From an uncultured Sphingomonadaceae bacterium (GTDB taxonomy: Bacteria > Pseudomonadota > Alphaproteobacteria > Sphingomonadales > Sphingomonadaceae), in assembly GCA_947489315.1 (NCBI GenBank), contig CANLCX010000002.1, positions 620,001-684,000 on the forward strand: 64,000 nt of DNA, written 5' to 3'. Positions within the stretch are counted from its first letter, which is position 1. The number at the start of each line of letters is the position of its first letter. Shown here one piece after another: positions 24,342 to 32,740 of this stretch. The notes below the pieces were generated by a model. The model was given only the letters and a program-made list of their open reading frames with translations, did no database searches and was not told where the DNA came from. Both the position numbers and the translations under genes were made by a program.

Positions 24342-26648
24342 TTAGCCAGTGGCGCGTTTTCTGTAGGATCCTTCGATATATTGAGCAGCATCTGACAGGT
24401 TCATTGGTTTTGAAAAATAGTAACCTTGCCCACCATAGCAACCGAGCTCTCGAAGCAAATCAACGGTAGATTTATGCTCTATGCCCTCGGCAACAACCGT
24501 CATATTCAATGATTCAGCCAGTTGGATGGTGGACCTAACCATTGCAGCATCACTTTTGGATTTTTCCATCTGGGAAACGAAAGACCGGTCTATCTTAAGC
24601 TCTGTGGCAGGTACTTTTTTCAAATAATCCATCGTCGCTGAGCCAGTACCATAATCGTCTATTGAGAGAGCAAATCCCGCAGACTTAAGGCGCTTCAACA
24701 CTTGAAGAGACATATCTCCAGTAGATAGAGCGGCCGTTTCTGTTACCTCCAGCATGAACTGCTGAGGCTCTATTCCATATTGCGATATGATTTCTATGAT
24801 CATTTCAGGCAAATCACGTCGAGATAGTAACTTGGCGGATAAATTAACAGAAAGAACTAGATCATCGCAGGCGACATCCAATTGTGATATAAATTTAGCG
24901 GTTTCCTCGAATCCAAACTTCGTTATGTCCCAAATTCTTCCATATTTTTCAGCGTGAATGACCAATTCACCTGGATTCATCGGACCATGTTCGGGATGTG
25001 TCCAGCGCAGTAAAGCTTCGGCTCCAATTAAACTCTGGTCGCTAAGCTTTAACTTTGGCTGCAAATACATTTCACATTCTTTATTCGAAATTGCAGTTTC
25101 CATCCGAGAGCTCAAAGATACTTCTTCATCGACCCTCTCTGCTGTTGATTGTTCGAACCGAAGAAAAATCTCACCGCTCTGGGCAGCCTGGCCAGAAGCA
25201 ATAATAGCTAGCCGAGCTTTTTCCTTAATGGAAAGGCCGCTAGTGTCTGAGACGCCTAAATTACCAATAATATCGATAGGTTTGCCATCGACATGGATTG
25301 TTCTCAAAATTTTCTGAAGGCCTTCAACGGTATCATCCAGCTGTATATTTACCAAATTTGGAAAAACACCAACTACGATGCCATGACCACCGTGGTAGGT
25401 TTCTGCACCCACAAACTCCATCGCCCTGCTAAATGATCGATATGCCTCGCCTACCCTATCTTTCAGATAGTGCTCCACATAATCTATATTCGAACATTTG
25501 AAGGCAGCTACGCCGCAAACTCCGGAAATCATCGTGGTTTCAATAGCAGTCATATTTTTGAGGCCAGATTCAACGTCTGTCCGACTAGAATTGAATATCT
25601 GATTTTTAATCGCAACGAACCAACGCAAGGCAAAAGAAACAAGAACAATAGCAACACCAGGGATGACCTGGACGCGCACATTGTAAGACTCCATCAAAAT
25701 AGGAGCGAACATTACGATAGCGGAAAAAGCCAATATCGTTGTTAGAGTCAGCTTACGATTTTTGGCAAGCAGATGAAGGCCTCCAGCGATAATACCTAAA
25801 AGCATTATTGGAAAAGAACCAAGCGCAATAGGCTGGCCACGCATAAGTGTTTCTGCCGCAGCTATGTTAATTATAGTTTTTGGTGTATAACCATGCCCCG
25901 GAGCAATAAGAGTACGAAACTCTTTTGAAGCAGTCCCGGCAATAACGACAGTCTTGCCTTTTACACTTTGGGGAGACCATCTATCGTTCAGAACATCAAC
26001 GGCGCTTATCGTCGGAATGGAGGACATATTTATCCCGTAGTCAATCGGGAAAAACGAAGCTTCAAGACGATAATTACCGGACACTACAGATGCGAGGGAT
26101 GGGATAATTTTACCCTGTACCTTAACTCCATAAGGCGCTTTGCGGACACTTCCATCATAATCTAACAAAGCGTTGGTATTCACCAACTGAGCATTTTTTG
26201 TAAATTGGGGGAGTGGAAAGAAATTAGTGATTTGATCTGAATCATCGATTGAAAACCTGTGTTGCAAAAACACTTTTGCTTCGGATTTCTCAATCGCAGC
26301 AGCAAGATTGTCATCATCTACAACTGATGTAGCGCCTGACAAATCAATATCTAATGCAACAACGTTGGCGCCAGCAGAATCTAAAGCAGAAACTATGGTT
26401 GCAAAGTTGGATCGCGGCCAAGGATGCGGATCTCCGACAGATAGACTTCTGTTATCGACAGCAACCACAACAACCTCACCAGAGGCTTCAACATTCCTCA
26501 CACGATCGCGCATTGTCTGAGGAATGATCTCTACGGGCTCAAAAACGCCCGCCAACCCAAAAACCATAAATAGAGCAGCAAATATGCCAAATACCGTCGT
26601 ACCGGCTCGGTTTGATGTTAGTCCTAATTTTCGCCTAATCTGATGCAT
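24342..26648 (-). CDS. CHASE2-EAL membrane c-di-GMP phosphodiesterase
   Basis: 768 aa. An N-terminal membrane helix is followed by a CHASE2 sensor domain (~40-270; VVAVDNRSLSVGDPHPWPRS, VALDIDLSG), then three helices (~285-350). Next comes a degenerate GGDEF-like segment without the GGDEF motif, and an EAL domain (~520-760). All main EAL catalytic residues are visible: GAEALLRW, VNLSAKLL, LEVTETA, SIDDYGTG, LKIDRSF, VAEGIEH. It should therefore hydrolyse c-di-GMP in response to a periplasmic signal. No signalling partner is adjacent except the 34-aa ORF downstream. Confidence 0.9.
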   Translation of the reverse strand: MHQIRRKLGLTSNRAGTTVFGIFAALFMVFGLAGVFEPVEIIPQTMRDRVRNVEASGEVVVVAVDNRSLSVGDPHPWPRSNFATIVSALDSAGANVVALDIDLSGATSVVDDDNLAAAIEKSEAKVFLQHRFSIDDSDQITNFFPLPQFTKNAQLVNTNALLDYDGSVRKAPYGVKVQGKIIPSLASVVSGNYRLEASFFPIDYGINMSSIPTISAVDVLNDRWSPQSVKGKTVVIAGTASKEFRTLIAPGHGYTPKTIINIAAAETLMRGQPIALGSFPIMLLGIIAGGLHLLAKNRKLTLTTILAFSAIVMFAPILMESYNVRVQVIPGVAIVLVSFALRWFVAIKNQIFNSSRTDVESGLKNMTAIETTMISGVCGVAAFKCSNIDYVEHYLKDRVGEAYRSFSRAMEFVGAETYHGGHGIVVGVFPNLVNIQLDDTVEGLQKILRTIHVDGKPIDIIGNLGVSDTSGLSIKEKARLAIIASGQAAQSGEIFLRFEQSTAERVDEEVSLSSRMETAISNKECEMYLQPKLKLSDQSLIGAEALLRWTHPEHGPMNPGELVIHAEKYGRIWDITKFGFEETAKFISQLDVACDDLVLSVNLSAKLLSRRDLPEMIIEIISQYGIEPQQFMLEVTETAALSTGDMSLQVLKRLKSAGFALSIDDYGTGSATMDYLKKVPATELKIDRSFVSQMEKSKSDAAMVRSTIQLAESLNMTVVAEGIEHKSTVDLLRELGCYGGQGYYFSKPMNLSDAAQYIEGSYRKRATG

Positions 26649-27131
26649 ATGGTTACCACTTCGGCCACCTTTTTAAACGACCATGGTTAACAGTGTGTAA
26701 ACATCGAATCCCAATCATAGACAGTTGATATGTGTCACCATCTCCGCTTGTTGGGTTGTTTCACTTTCCGTCGTTCGTTTTCTTCGAAACCAGGCATTCA
26801 GGTCAGTTGACAATCAATTAGCATAGCGGAAAACTTCAATTATGTGAGGTTCCCGGCGCATTTCATTCTGACAATATCAACGAGCAAACTAGCATCACTG
26901 CAAAAAGGCTTCGCGAAAGCCAAGGTCAATTGATTGAGGCCCTTGTTATCGAATTGCAGACGGCTAAAACTTGGCGACGCATTTGTGTCCGAAGATTAGA
27001 AATAATCTTTGCCGTTGCACCATTCCTTTTACCACTAATCACTTCCACCAAAACCGCCGCCGCATGAAACCTACTACCAAACATCATGACTGATACTACG
27101 ACCATCCCTTAGTCCAAAATAGTCGAAGCCA
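26649..27131. other. Intergenic region with a start-less open frame
   Basis: A plus-strand frame from 26822 to TGA 27065-27067 has protein-like character (RLRESQGQLIEALVIELQ, then a hydrophobic segment EIIFAVAPFLLPLI) but no ATG/GTG; only TTG at 26930 could start it. It may be a gene remnant or chance. Nothing else is recognised in these ~480 bases. Confidence 0.35.
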
Positions 27132-27162
27132 GTGTCCCCTTTGGCCGCGAAAGCGGACATTT
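27132..27162. repeat. TGTCCGCTTT palindrome, copy D
   Basis: TGTCCCCTTT-GGCCGCG-AAAGCGGACA. It lies 25 bases beyond the premature end of the isochorismatase-like pseudogene. Confidence 0.75.
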
Positions 27163-27186
27163 AGGATTAGGCGCAGCAGAGAATTT

Positions 27187-27506
27187 TCAAGTCCAACCAA
27201 GCACTTCATCCAAATGCGTGCCGATGAAGGCGCTATTCTGCTCTTTTGTTATAATAGTTTCGCCAACTATCGGTGCGACCTCTGCCTTAATGCCATTCCA
27301 CGGGCCATGGCTATGGTAAGAGGACGTTGTTGTCGGTTCATCATGCTTTACATGCAACACCGGCCAGTTCTTCTGCCGCCAATGCGCGAGAAGACGTTGG
27401 ATGACTGTCACATAATTGGGATTGTTTTTCCATTCCATACCGGCTGATCAATTGCATCTTGAACATCAAGTATCACTAGAGGTGTCGGACCAATTTGAGT
27501 GCTCAT
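27187..27506 (-). pseudogene. Isochorismatase-family cysteine hydrolase, frameshifted and truncated
   Basis: From ATG 27506 the frame reads MSTQIGPTPLVILDVQDAID, the N-terminal strand of isochorismatase-like hydrolases with the catalytic Asp. It ends at a TGA soon after NGKTIPIM. The next frame continues the same protein: NNPNYVTVIQRLLAHWR, WPVLHVKHDEP, IVGETIITKEQNSAFIGT. One A missing from the A run near 27428 explains the shift. The product also stops at 27187 after HLDEVLGW, so the half with the catalytic Cys (VTTNNCV in relatives) is missing. Confidence 0.8.
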
Positions 27507-27587
27507 ATTATGCTTTGCCTTGGACAAAACGATACCGAAAATTTAAAGCACAGAAGCTAGTGGCGCTGACTTCTTTATTTAAAATGC

Positions 27588-27619
27588 TAATATCCGCTTT
27601 TGGGATGAAGCGGTCACTA
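27588..27619. repeat. TGTCCGCTTT palindrome, copy E
   Basis: TAATATCCGCTTTTGGGAT followed by GAAGCGGTCACTA. Same variant as C, F1 and G; together with F1 it brackets the SDR gene. Confidence 0.75.
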
Positions 27620-27742
27620 ATCTCTCGCGTCTCCTAAGAGCGTAAAAGAGAAGATCAGAAATCGGAAGGCGTCAAAAATACTATGCCTCACAGCACGGCG
27701 AGGAGATTGGAATTGCTGTTTTTTTAATCAAAAGCTACTCAA

Positions 27743-28780
27743 TTAAGAAAGATACTCGCTAAAAACATCTTCCGAATAGGCCCACAGGCGATCTGCAAGC
27801 TCATCATTCTCTAGATTATTCTGACCACCGACAGACACCGGATTGGAGTCAAAAAGGAAATGTCCGGAAACATTTGTCATATTTGGATGAGCGGCCGCGT
27901 AACAATGAGTGGCGGAACCTTCCCCTACATTTCTGGCTATGACTGGACCAAGAACAGTAAAACCGGTTCGTGTTGCCCAATCCATTCCACGTGATATGTT
28001 TGTGTTCACAAGGCCAGGGTGCAGCGCATTTGAGGTTACACTGCTACCCTCATATTTCTGTGCCAGTTTGCGAGAGAATAGGGCATTCGCCAGTTTTGAT
28101 ACGCCGTAAGCCTCCCACCCGTCATACTCGCGGCTGGCATCGCTCTTGCCGAGCGCATCAAATCGGATACCCTCTGCAGTAGGCCGACTATAAGATGCCG
28201 AACTGCTTACATGGACGATCCGCCCTTGTTTGGAGGCTTCAACCGCTGGCAGGACTTTATTGGCAAACAGAAAATGGCCTAGATAATTGACGTAAAAGGT
28301 CTTCTCGATCCCGTGCACTAATTTCTTCCCGGGTCGACCGCTAATGCCTGCATTCAAAATAAGCCCATCCAACGGAACACCCAGCGCCAACATATCTGCA
28401 GCACACTTCAAAATTGACTCGGGGTCCATCAATTCCATAATCAATGGCGTTGTTGTACCGCCCACGCTGGCGCATGCGGTCTCTGCCTTCTTGGCGGTTC
28501 GCCCCGTGCCGATTACATGCGCACCGCGCTTCGCCAGCACCCTCATCGTTTCATAACCCATTCCGGAATTGCATCCGGTAACGAGAATATTTTTACCCGA
28601 CAGGTCAAGACCTTCGGTTACTAGTTCCGCGGTGGACTCGGCATCAAAACCGTTGTTGGTAAATCCAGCTTTCGGTGAGAGCGGCCACTTCGGGGGTTTT
28701 GTAGACTGATAGTATACGGTTGCAGATGTGGCACCCACTGCCGCGACGCCCGACAGCGCCAAAAATTTTCTTCGATTCAT
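27743..28780 (-). CDS. Tat-exported SDR oxidoreductase
   Basis: A 345-aa short-chain dehydrogenase of the retinol-dehydrogenase/WW-oxidoreductase type with a twin-arginine signal (NRRKFLALSGVAAVGATSA) in front. Cofactor loop TGCNSGMG, LNAGISG, HVSSSAS and the catalytic YGVSK are all intact, so it should be an active NAD(P) enzyme exported folded to the periplasm, an unusual location for an SDR. ATG at 28780 has GGGAG 8 bases upstream. A perfect palindrome in its promoter region (28828-28839) suggests TetR-type control. It is bracketed by palindrome copies E and F1. Confidence 0.88.
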   Translation of the reverse strand: MNRRKFLALSGVAAVGATSATVYYQSTKPPKWPLSPKAGFTNNGFDAESTAELVTEGLDLSGKNILVTGCNSGMGYETMRVLAKRGAHVIGTGRTAKKAETACASVGGTTTPLIMELMDPESILKCAADMLALGVPLDGLILNAGISGRPGKKLVHGIEKTFYVNYLGHFLFANKVLPAVEASKQGRIVHVSSSASYSRPTAEGIRFDALGKSDASREYDGWEAYGVSKLANALFSRKLAQKYEGSSVTSNALHPGLVNTNISRGMDWATRTGFTVLGPVIARNVGEGSATHCYAAAHPNMTNVSGHFLFDSNPVSVGGQNNLENDELADRLWAYSEDVFSEYLS

Positions 28781-28827
28781 CAATCAACTCCCAGGGTCTC
28801 AAACTAGTCTCGGCCATCATTATATAA

Positions 28828-28839
28828 TGAACGCGTTCA
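28828..28839. promoter_or_regulatory. Perfect palindrome in the SDR promoter (TetR-type operator?)
   Basis: TGAACGCGTTCA, a perfect 12-base palindrome next to a TATAAT-like box (28822-28827 read on the minus strand), 48 bases upstream of the SDR start. This shape is typical of TetR/AcrR-family operators; no such regulator is encoded in the window. Confidence 0.5.
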
Positions 28840-28883
28840 CCATACAAGATAGCATTTATAGGTTCTCACTTTAGCCTAGTTTT

Positions 28884-28913
28884 TAATGTCTACTTTCGGG
28901 ATGAAGTGGTCAT
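28884..28913. repeat. TGTCCGCTTT palindrome, copy F1
   Basis: TAATGTCTACTTTCGGGAT followed by GAAGTGGTCAT; only seven bases separate it from F2, making a tandem pair between the SDR and the methyltransferase. Confidence 0.8.
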
Positions 28914-28920
28914 CCCGCTA

Positions 28921-28956
28921 GCGTCTGCTTTGGGCGCAAAAGCGGACATTGGAATT
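28921..28956. repeat. TGTCCGCTTT palindrome, copy F2
   Basis: GCGTCTGCTTTGGGCGCA, then AAAGCGGACATTGGAATTT. Almost identical to copy B, which likewise precedes an intact plus-strand gene. Confidence 0.85.
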
Positions 28957-29021
28957 TGTGAGTGTGTTCTAATGGCATATGGAATATATTGATTGTTTAA
29001 GGTTGAAGAGAGCGAAGCGCG

Positions 29022-29753
29022 ATGACAGCTAAATATGATAGCATTGGGATCAATTATTCGCAGCTTCGTAAACCTGATCCCCGGATTGCAACTGTGATCG
29101 ATAACGCACTTGGAGAAGCTAAAACTGTTCTCAATGTTGGCGCGGGAACTGGTTCTTATGAACCTACTAATCGCGAGGTGGTTGCCCTCGAACCTTCGCA
29201 AGAAATGATCAATCAGCGCGATCAATCAGCTGCGCGTGCGATACAGGGTTACGCAGATGACTTGCCCTTCGATGACAATATTTTCGATGCCTCGATGGCA
29301 ATACTGACAATCCATCATTGGCCTGACAAGCAAAAGGGGTTGCAAGAAATGCGTCGCGTAACTCGCGGCGCGATTGTTCTGCTAACTTTCGATCCATCAC
29401 ATCGCGGAACCTGGCTGACCGACTATCTTCCAGAACTAGTGGCGCTGGATGAAGCCCAAATGCCTGCTATGTTGGATTATGAACGGTGGTTGGGTGAAGT
29501 GGAGATCACTACCTTGCTGATACCGCACGATTGCACCGACGGTTTTCTTTACGCGTATTGGAGAAGACCTTCGGCCTATCTGGATGCGCGAATAAGGGCT
29601 GGTTCATCATCTTTTTGGGCGATTGAAAATGCCGATGAAGGTTTCAGAAAATTGGCGGAAGATATAAAAAGCGGCGAATGGGAAAGACGCTATGCCGATA
29701 TCTTAGCGCTCGACGCGATTGATGCGGGCTATCGCATAGTTATAGCCCGCTGA
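29022..29753 (+). CDS. Class I SAM-dependent methyltransferase
   Basis: A 243-aa Rossmann methyltransferase of the UbiE/Methyltransf_11 kind: TVLNVGAGTGSYEP (AdoMet loop), VVALEPSQEMI, GYADDLPFDDNIFDASMAILTIHHW. The C-terminal lid is rich in Trp/Tyr. The substrate is unknown. It is an isolated gene between palindrome copies F2 and G, in the same arrangement as the phosphotransferase-like gene between B and C. Confidence 0.88.
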   Translation: MTAKYDSIGINYSQLRKPDPRIATVIDNALGEAKTVLNVGAGTGSYEPTNREVVALEPSQEMINQRDQSAARAIQGYADDLPFDDNIFDASMAILTIHHWPDKQKGLQEMRRVTRGAIVLLTFDPSHRGTWLTDYLPELVALDEAQMPAMLDYERWLGEVEITTLLIPHDCTDGFLYAYWRRPSAYLDARIRAGSSSFWAIENADEGFRKLAEDIKSGEWERRYADILALDAIDAGYRIVIAR

Positions 29754-29768
29754 TATTTTGGAAACCGT

Positions 29769-29796
29769 TAATGTCCGCTTCCGGAATTTAGCGGGC
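29769..29796. repeat. TGTCCGCTTT palindrome, copy G (degenerate)
   Basis: TTAATGTCCGCTTCCGGAAT followed by TTAGCGGGC, 15 bases after the methyltransferase stop. This is the last copy of the cluster. Confidence 0.65.
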
Positions 29797-29884
29797 GCCC
29801 CCCTCCCTTTGACATAAGAGTAATTATCAACCTTTTGGATACTCGTAGCAGTAACAAATCCGTAGTCCGTGCGTTTAGACCATA

Positions 29885-31108
29885 CTAGATTAGTCCAACT
29901 GCAGCGCTGCGCTCAGCAAGATTGATAACTACAGCTTCCAAGTCGGCAATGAACAACTTTTTACTTTTAAAGCGCCTCACATTGTGAATTTCCGAAATAA
30001 GGCGAATACTCTTCGGTGAATCTTTGTTTTCGCCAAGAGCCCTTTCCGGACGCTCTAAGAATTCCGTAACTGCCAGCGTAACATCTGCATTACGACCCTT
30101 CCAATTGAAGGAAATTTTTCCATCCTCCAATTTCATACTTTCGCAGACTTCCACCGCCCAATTGATCGAAGCTCGAGCTTTCTTTCCTGCGGGCGGTTGC
30201 AAGTCTAACGCAGCACTCAACTGGCAAGATCTCAGGCTAGCTAAAACCCTAATCATCGACTGTGTTTCCCTGAAGTGGTAATTTGCATCCAATTGATAAT
30301 TACCCGCCAACTCACTTTTATCATATTTGACCCGGTCTTCAGCAGATGCTCTCATTCCTGCGCTATGTCTCATCTCTACATGGCTTTTGGTGGAGTAAAT
30401 GAGCTTGGCACCCAAATCGCGTCTTTCCTGTTGCCAACCATGTACAATCTCGGTGATGCCTCGAGTGTTGGTTGAAAACCCAAGAGCAGTAGCAGCAGAT
30501 TCTACAAATTTTGGCCACTCAGCGGGCATAGAATCATAAGTCAATATACCAGATTCTTCGTACCAGAAATAATCGAGACAATGTCGCAACACGGCCTGTT
30601 CTGTTTCATTGCACTTTGAGTCCGAATCTAAAAATAATTCCATAAACGTACGTACTTCTGCCCATGAAAAGTGCAGTACATCCTTTCCTCTGCGCTTTCG
30701 TGCATCGAGATGATAGGGTAACTCGGCAGGACTACTGGCAAACTCATTAGAAATGCAAATAACAGCATCTACGCCCAATTTTCTTGCCAATTCTGTATAA
30801 CCCAATATCTGGTCGGGCTTGATAGTGAACTTGTCAGCCTTTGCTTCTACAAAAGCAGACCATTTCGCGGTTCCACGAGTGCAAACGATCAATCCATCGG
30901 GTCGAACATCACTATACTGATCAGATGGGTAATGAGGTTCCATATAACTTTCGTAGGAACATGATCTACCCGAACCATATTTACAACGCTCTAAAAAGGC
31001 TCCCCTAAATTCCGGTATAATTTCGAGAGCTGCCATAAAAACGGATAGCAGTTTTCTTGAAGTGTGGAATAAGTTTGGGATGGTTATTCCGAGATGACAG
31101 TTCTTCAA
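29885..31108 (-). CDS. PD-(D/E)XK nuclease-like protein (apparent N-terminal frameshift)
   Basis: About 407 aa. Residues ~68-104 carry a PD-(D/E)XK signature: RPDG (P70, D71), AFVEAK (E88, K90), then DQILGYTELA with the conserved Gln/Tyr helix. The rest is not a family I can name; the locus suggests a defence or DNA-processing role. The listed start is TTG at 31108 without a ribosome binding site. In another frame, tandem ATGs at 31121/31118 with AGGG upstream begin MMKEIEELSSRNNHPKLIPH, which fits better as the true N-terminus. A one-base shift around 31050-31085 would join the two. Confidence 0.7.
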   Translation of the reverse strand: MKNCHLGITIPNLFHTSRKLLSVFMAALEIIPEFRGAFLERCKYGSGRSCSYESYMEPHYPSDQYSDVRPDGLIVCTRGTAKWSAFVEAKADKFTIKPDQILGYTELARKLGVDAVICISNEFASSPAELPYHLDARKRRGKDVLHFSWAEVRTFMELFLDSDSKCNETEQAVLRHCLDYFWYEESGILTYDSMPAEWPKFVESAATALGFSTNTRGITEIVHGWQQERRDLGAKLIYSTKSHVEMRHSAGMRASAEDRVKYDKSELAGNYQLDANYHFRETQSMIRVLASLRSCQLSAALDLQPPAGKKARASINWAVEVCESMKLEDGKISFNWKGRNADVTLAVTEFLERPERALGENKDSPKSIRLISEIHNVRRFKSKKLFIADLEAVVINLAERSAAVGLI

Positions 31109-31270
31109 TTTCTTTCATCATAAGCCCTATTTTCATCAAATATCAATACCTTCAATGAACTCCCGCTTGGATCAAGTCCAGAATAGTTACAATAACTTAG
31201 AGCATCATCATTATTACCGCTTCTACTCGCAGCTGGTGTAGGAGAGATTATTGGCATACAAACCTAAGAA

Positions 31271-32578
31271 ATGCTCAGGCCTGTAAGCCGTATTGGAGAT
31301 TTGAATTTGCAAACCACAACGAACGCTAACCCCAGTATAAATTGCCCTGATTGCGGGACAGAAATTAAACTGAATGAAACTCTTGCTGGCCCGCTAATTG
31401 AGCAAACCCGAAGAGAGTACGAGGCCAAATTGACCGCGAAGGACTCAGCCAATGAAAAACGCGAACTAGAAATTGCAGGAGCCCAAGCTGAGTTGGCAAA
31501 GCAAAAAGAAGATCTAGACGATCTAATAGCTGCCAAGCTGAAAGTAGCAAAAGAACAGATTGCCGAAAAAGAGGCAAAAAGAGCAAAAGACCTCGTGGCC
31601 ATCGATCTAGACGCTCGTCAAAAAGAGATCGCAGACCTTAAAGAAATAGCAAAAGACCGTGAAGTTCGGCTGCAAGACGCCCAAAAACAACAGGCTGAAC
31701 TGATGAAAAAGCAGCGAGAATTAGATAACGCACGCCGAGAACTCGAAGTCACAGTGGAAAAACGTGTAGATCAATCGCTGAGTGAGATAAGAACAAAGGC
31801 CAAAAAAGAAGCCGAGGAAAGCCTTTCGCTAAAACTAACCGAAAGGGACGACAAAATTTCAGCGATGCAGAAGCGCATTGAGGATCTAATGAGAAGAGCT
31901 GAACAGGGTTCACAACAATCGCAAGGTGAAGCACTTGAATTGCATTTGGAGAATATTCTCTCGGAAAAATTTCCAATAGACAAACATGAACCCGTTGCGA
32001 AAGGAGAATTCGGCGGTGATCTATTGCAGCGCGTTGTGGGGACTGGTGGTAGCGAATGCGGAACAATCCTTTGGGAATCCAAAAGAACAAAAAATTGGAG
32101 CGACGGTTGGCTAGCTAAACTTCGAAATGACCAGCGCGCAGCCAAGGCTGACATGGCGGTGATAATATCCACCGCCCTACCGGACGGCGTATCCTCATTT
32201 GACCTCATCGATGGTGTGTGGGTTGCCAGTCCAAACTACGTCATTCCTCTTTCAATCGTATTGCGCCAATCATTAATGGAAGTCTTTTCTTCAAGAGCGG
32301 TTACCACAGGCCAAGAAACAAAAATGCAATTAGTTTATGGCTATCTGACGGGTCAACAATTTCGACACCGTGTAGAAGCAATTGTAGAACGATTCTCAGA
32401 TATGAGTGATGATCTAAACCGTGAAAAGAAAGCGATGACTCGTCTTTGGGCAAAAAGAGAACAGCAGATTAATGCTGTAATTGAATCGACAGTTGGAATG
32501 TATGGAGATCTTCAAGGGATTGCAGGGGTTGCAATGCAAGAGATCGAAGGGCTAGAAGTTCCGTTATTAGAGGAATAA
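31271..32578 (+). CDS. DUF2130 domain protein (coiled coil with nuclease-like domain)
   Basis: 435 aa: a half zinc-ribbon (NCPDCGTEI), a highly charged coiled coil (~45-215), then the DUF2130 domain (~220-430; GEALELHLENILSEKFP, KGEFGGDLLQRV, GTILWESKRTKNWSDGWLAKLRNDQ). The D..ESK arrangement in DUF2130 resembles a PD-(D/E)XK core, and the build recalls RmuC. The biological role is not established. It is divergent from the PD-(D/E)XK-like gene and convergent with the giant helicase, suggesting one functional island. An internal TTG start is possible. Confidence 0.85.
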   Translation: MLRPVSRIGDLNLQTTTNANPSINCPDCGTEIKLNETLAGPLIEQTRREYEAKLTAKDSANEKRELEIAGAQAELAKQKEDLDDLIAAKLKVAKEQIAEKEAKRAKDLVAIDLDARQKEIADLKEIAKDREVRLQDAQKQQAELMKKQRELDNARRELEVTVEKRVDQSLSEIRTKAKKEAEESLSLKLTERDDKISAMQKRIEDLMRRAEQGSQQSQGEALELHLENILSEKFPIDKHEPVAKGEFGGDLLQRVVGTGGSECGTILWESKRTKNWSDGWLAKLRNDQRAAKADMAVIISTALPDGVSSFDLIDGVWVASPNYVIPLSIVLRQSLMEVFSSRAVTTGQETKMQLVYGYLTGQQFRHRVEAIVERFSDMSDDLNREKKAMTRLWAKREQQINAVIESTVGMYGDLQGIAGVAMQEIEGLEVPLLEE

Positions 32579-32740
32579 ACTTTTGACTAACGCGAGCTTT
32601 GCGAAGTTGCCATGTGACCGACGCTTCGAAGCATCCATTCCAGCATTGAGTATTGTTGTTTCCTTCGAAGATGACCTTCTGGTGAAAGTTCAAGTTCTCC
32701 AATCAAAATTCCGGCATTGTCTCAATTCGATGAACACAAA

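Noticed and set aside
20839-29800. Classical integron with xerC as integrase
   Set aside because: The recombinase lacks the IntI-specific insertion, the palindromes lack the GTTRRRY/RYYYAAC core of attC, and copies occur elsewhere in the window.
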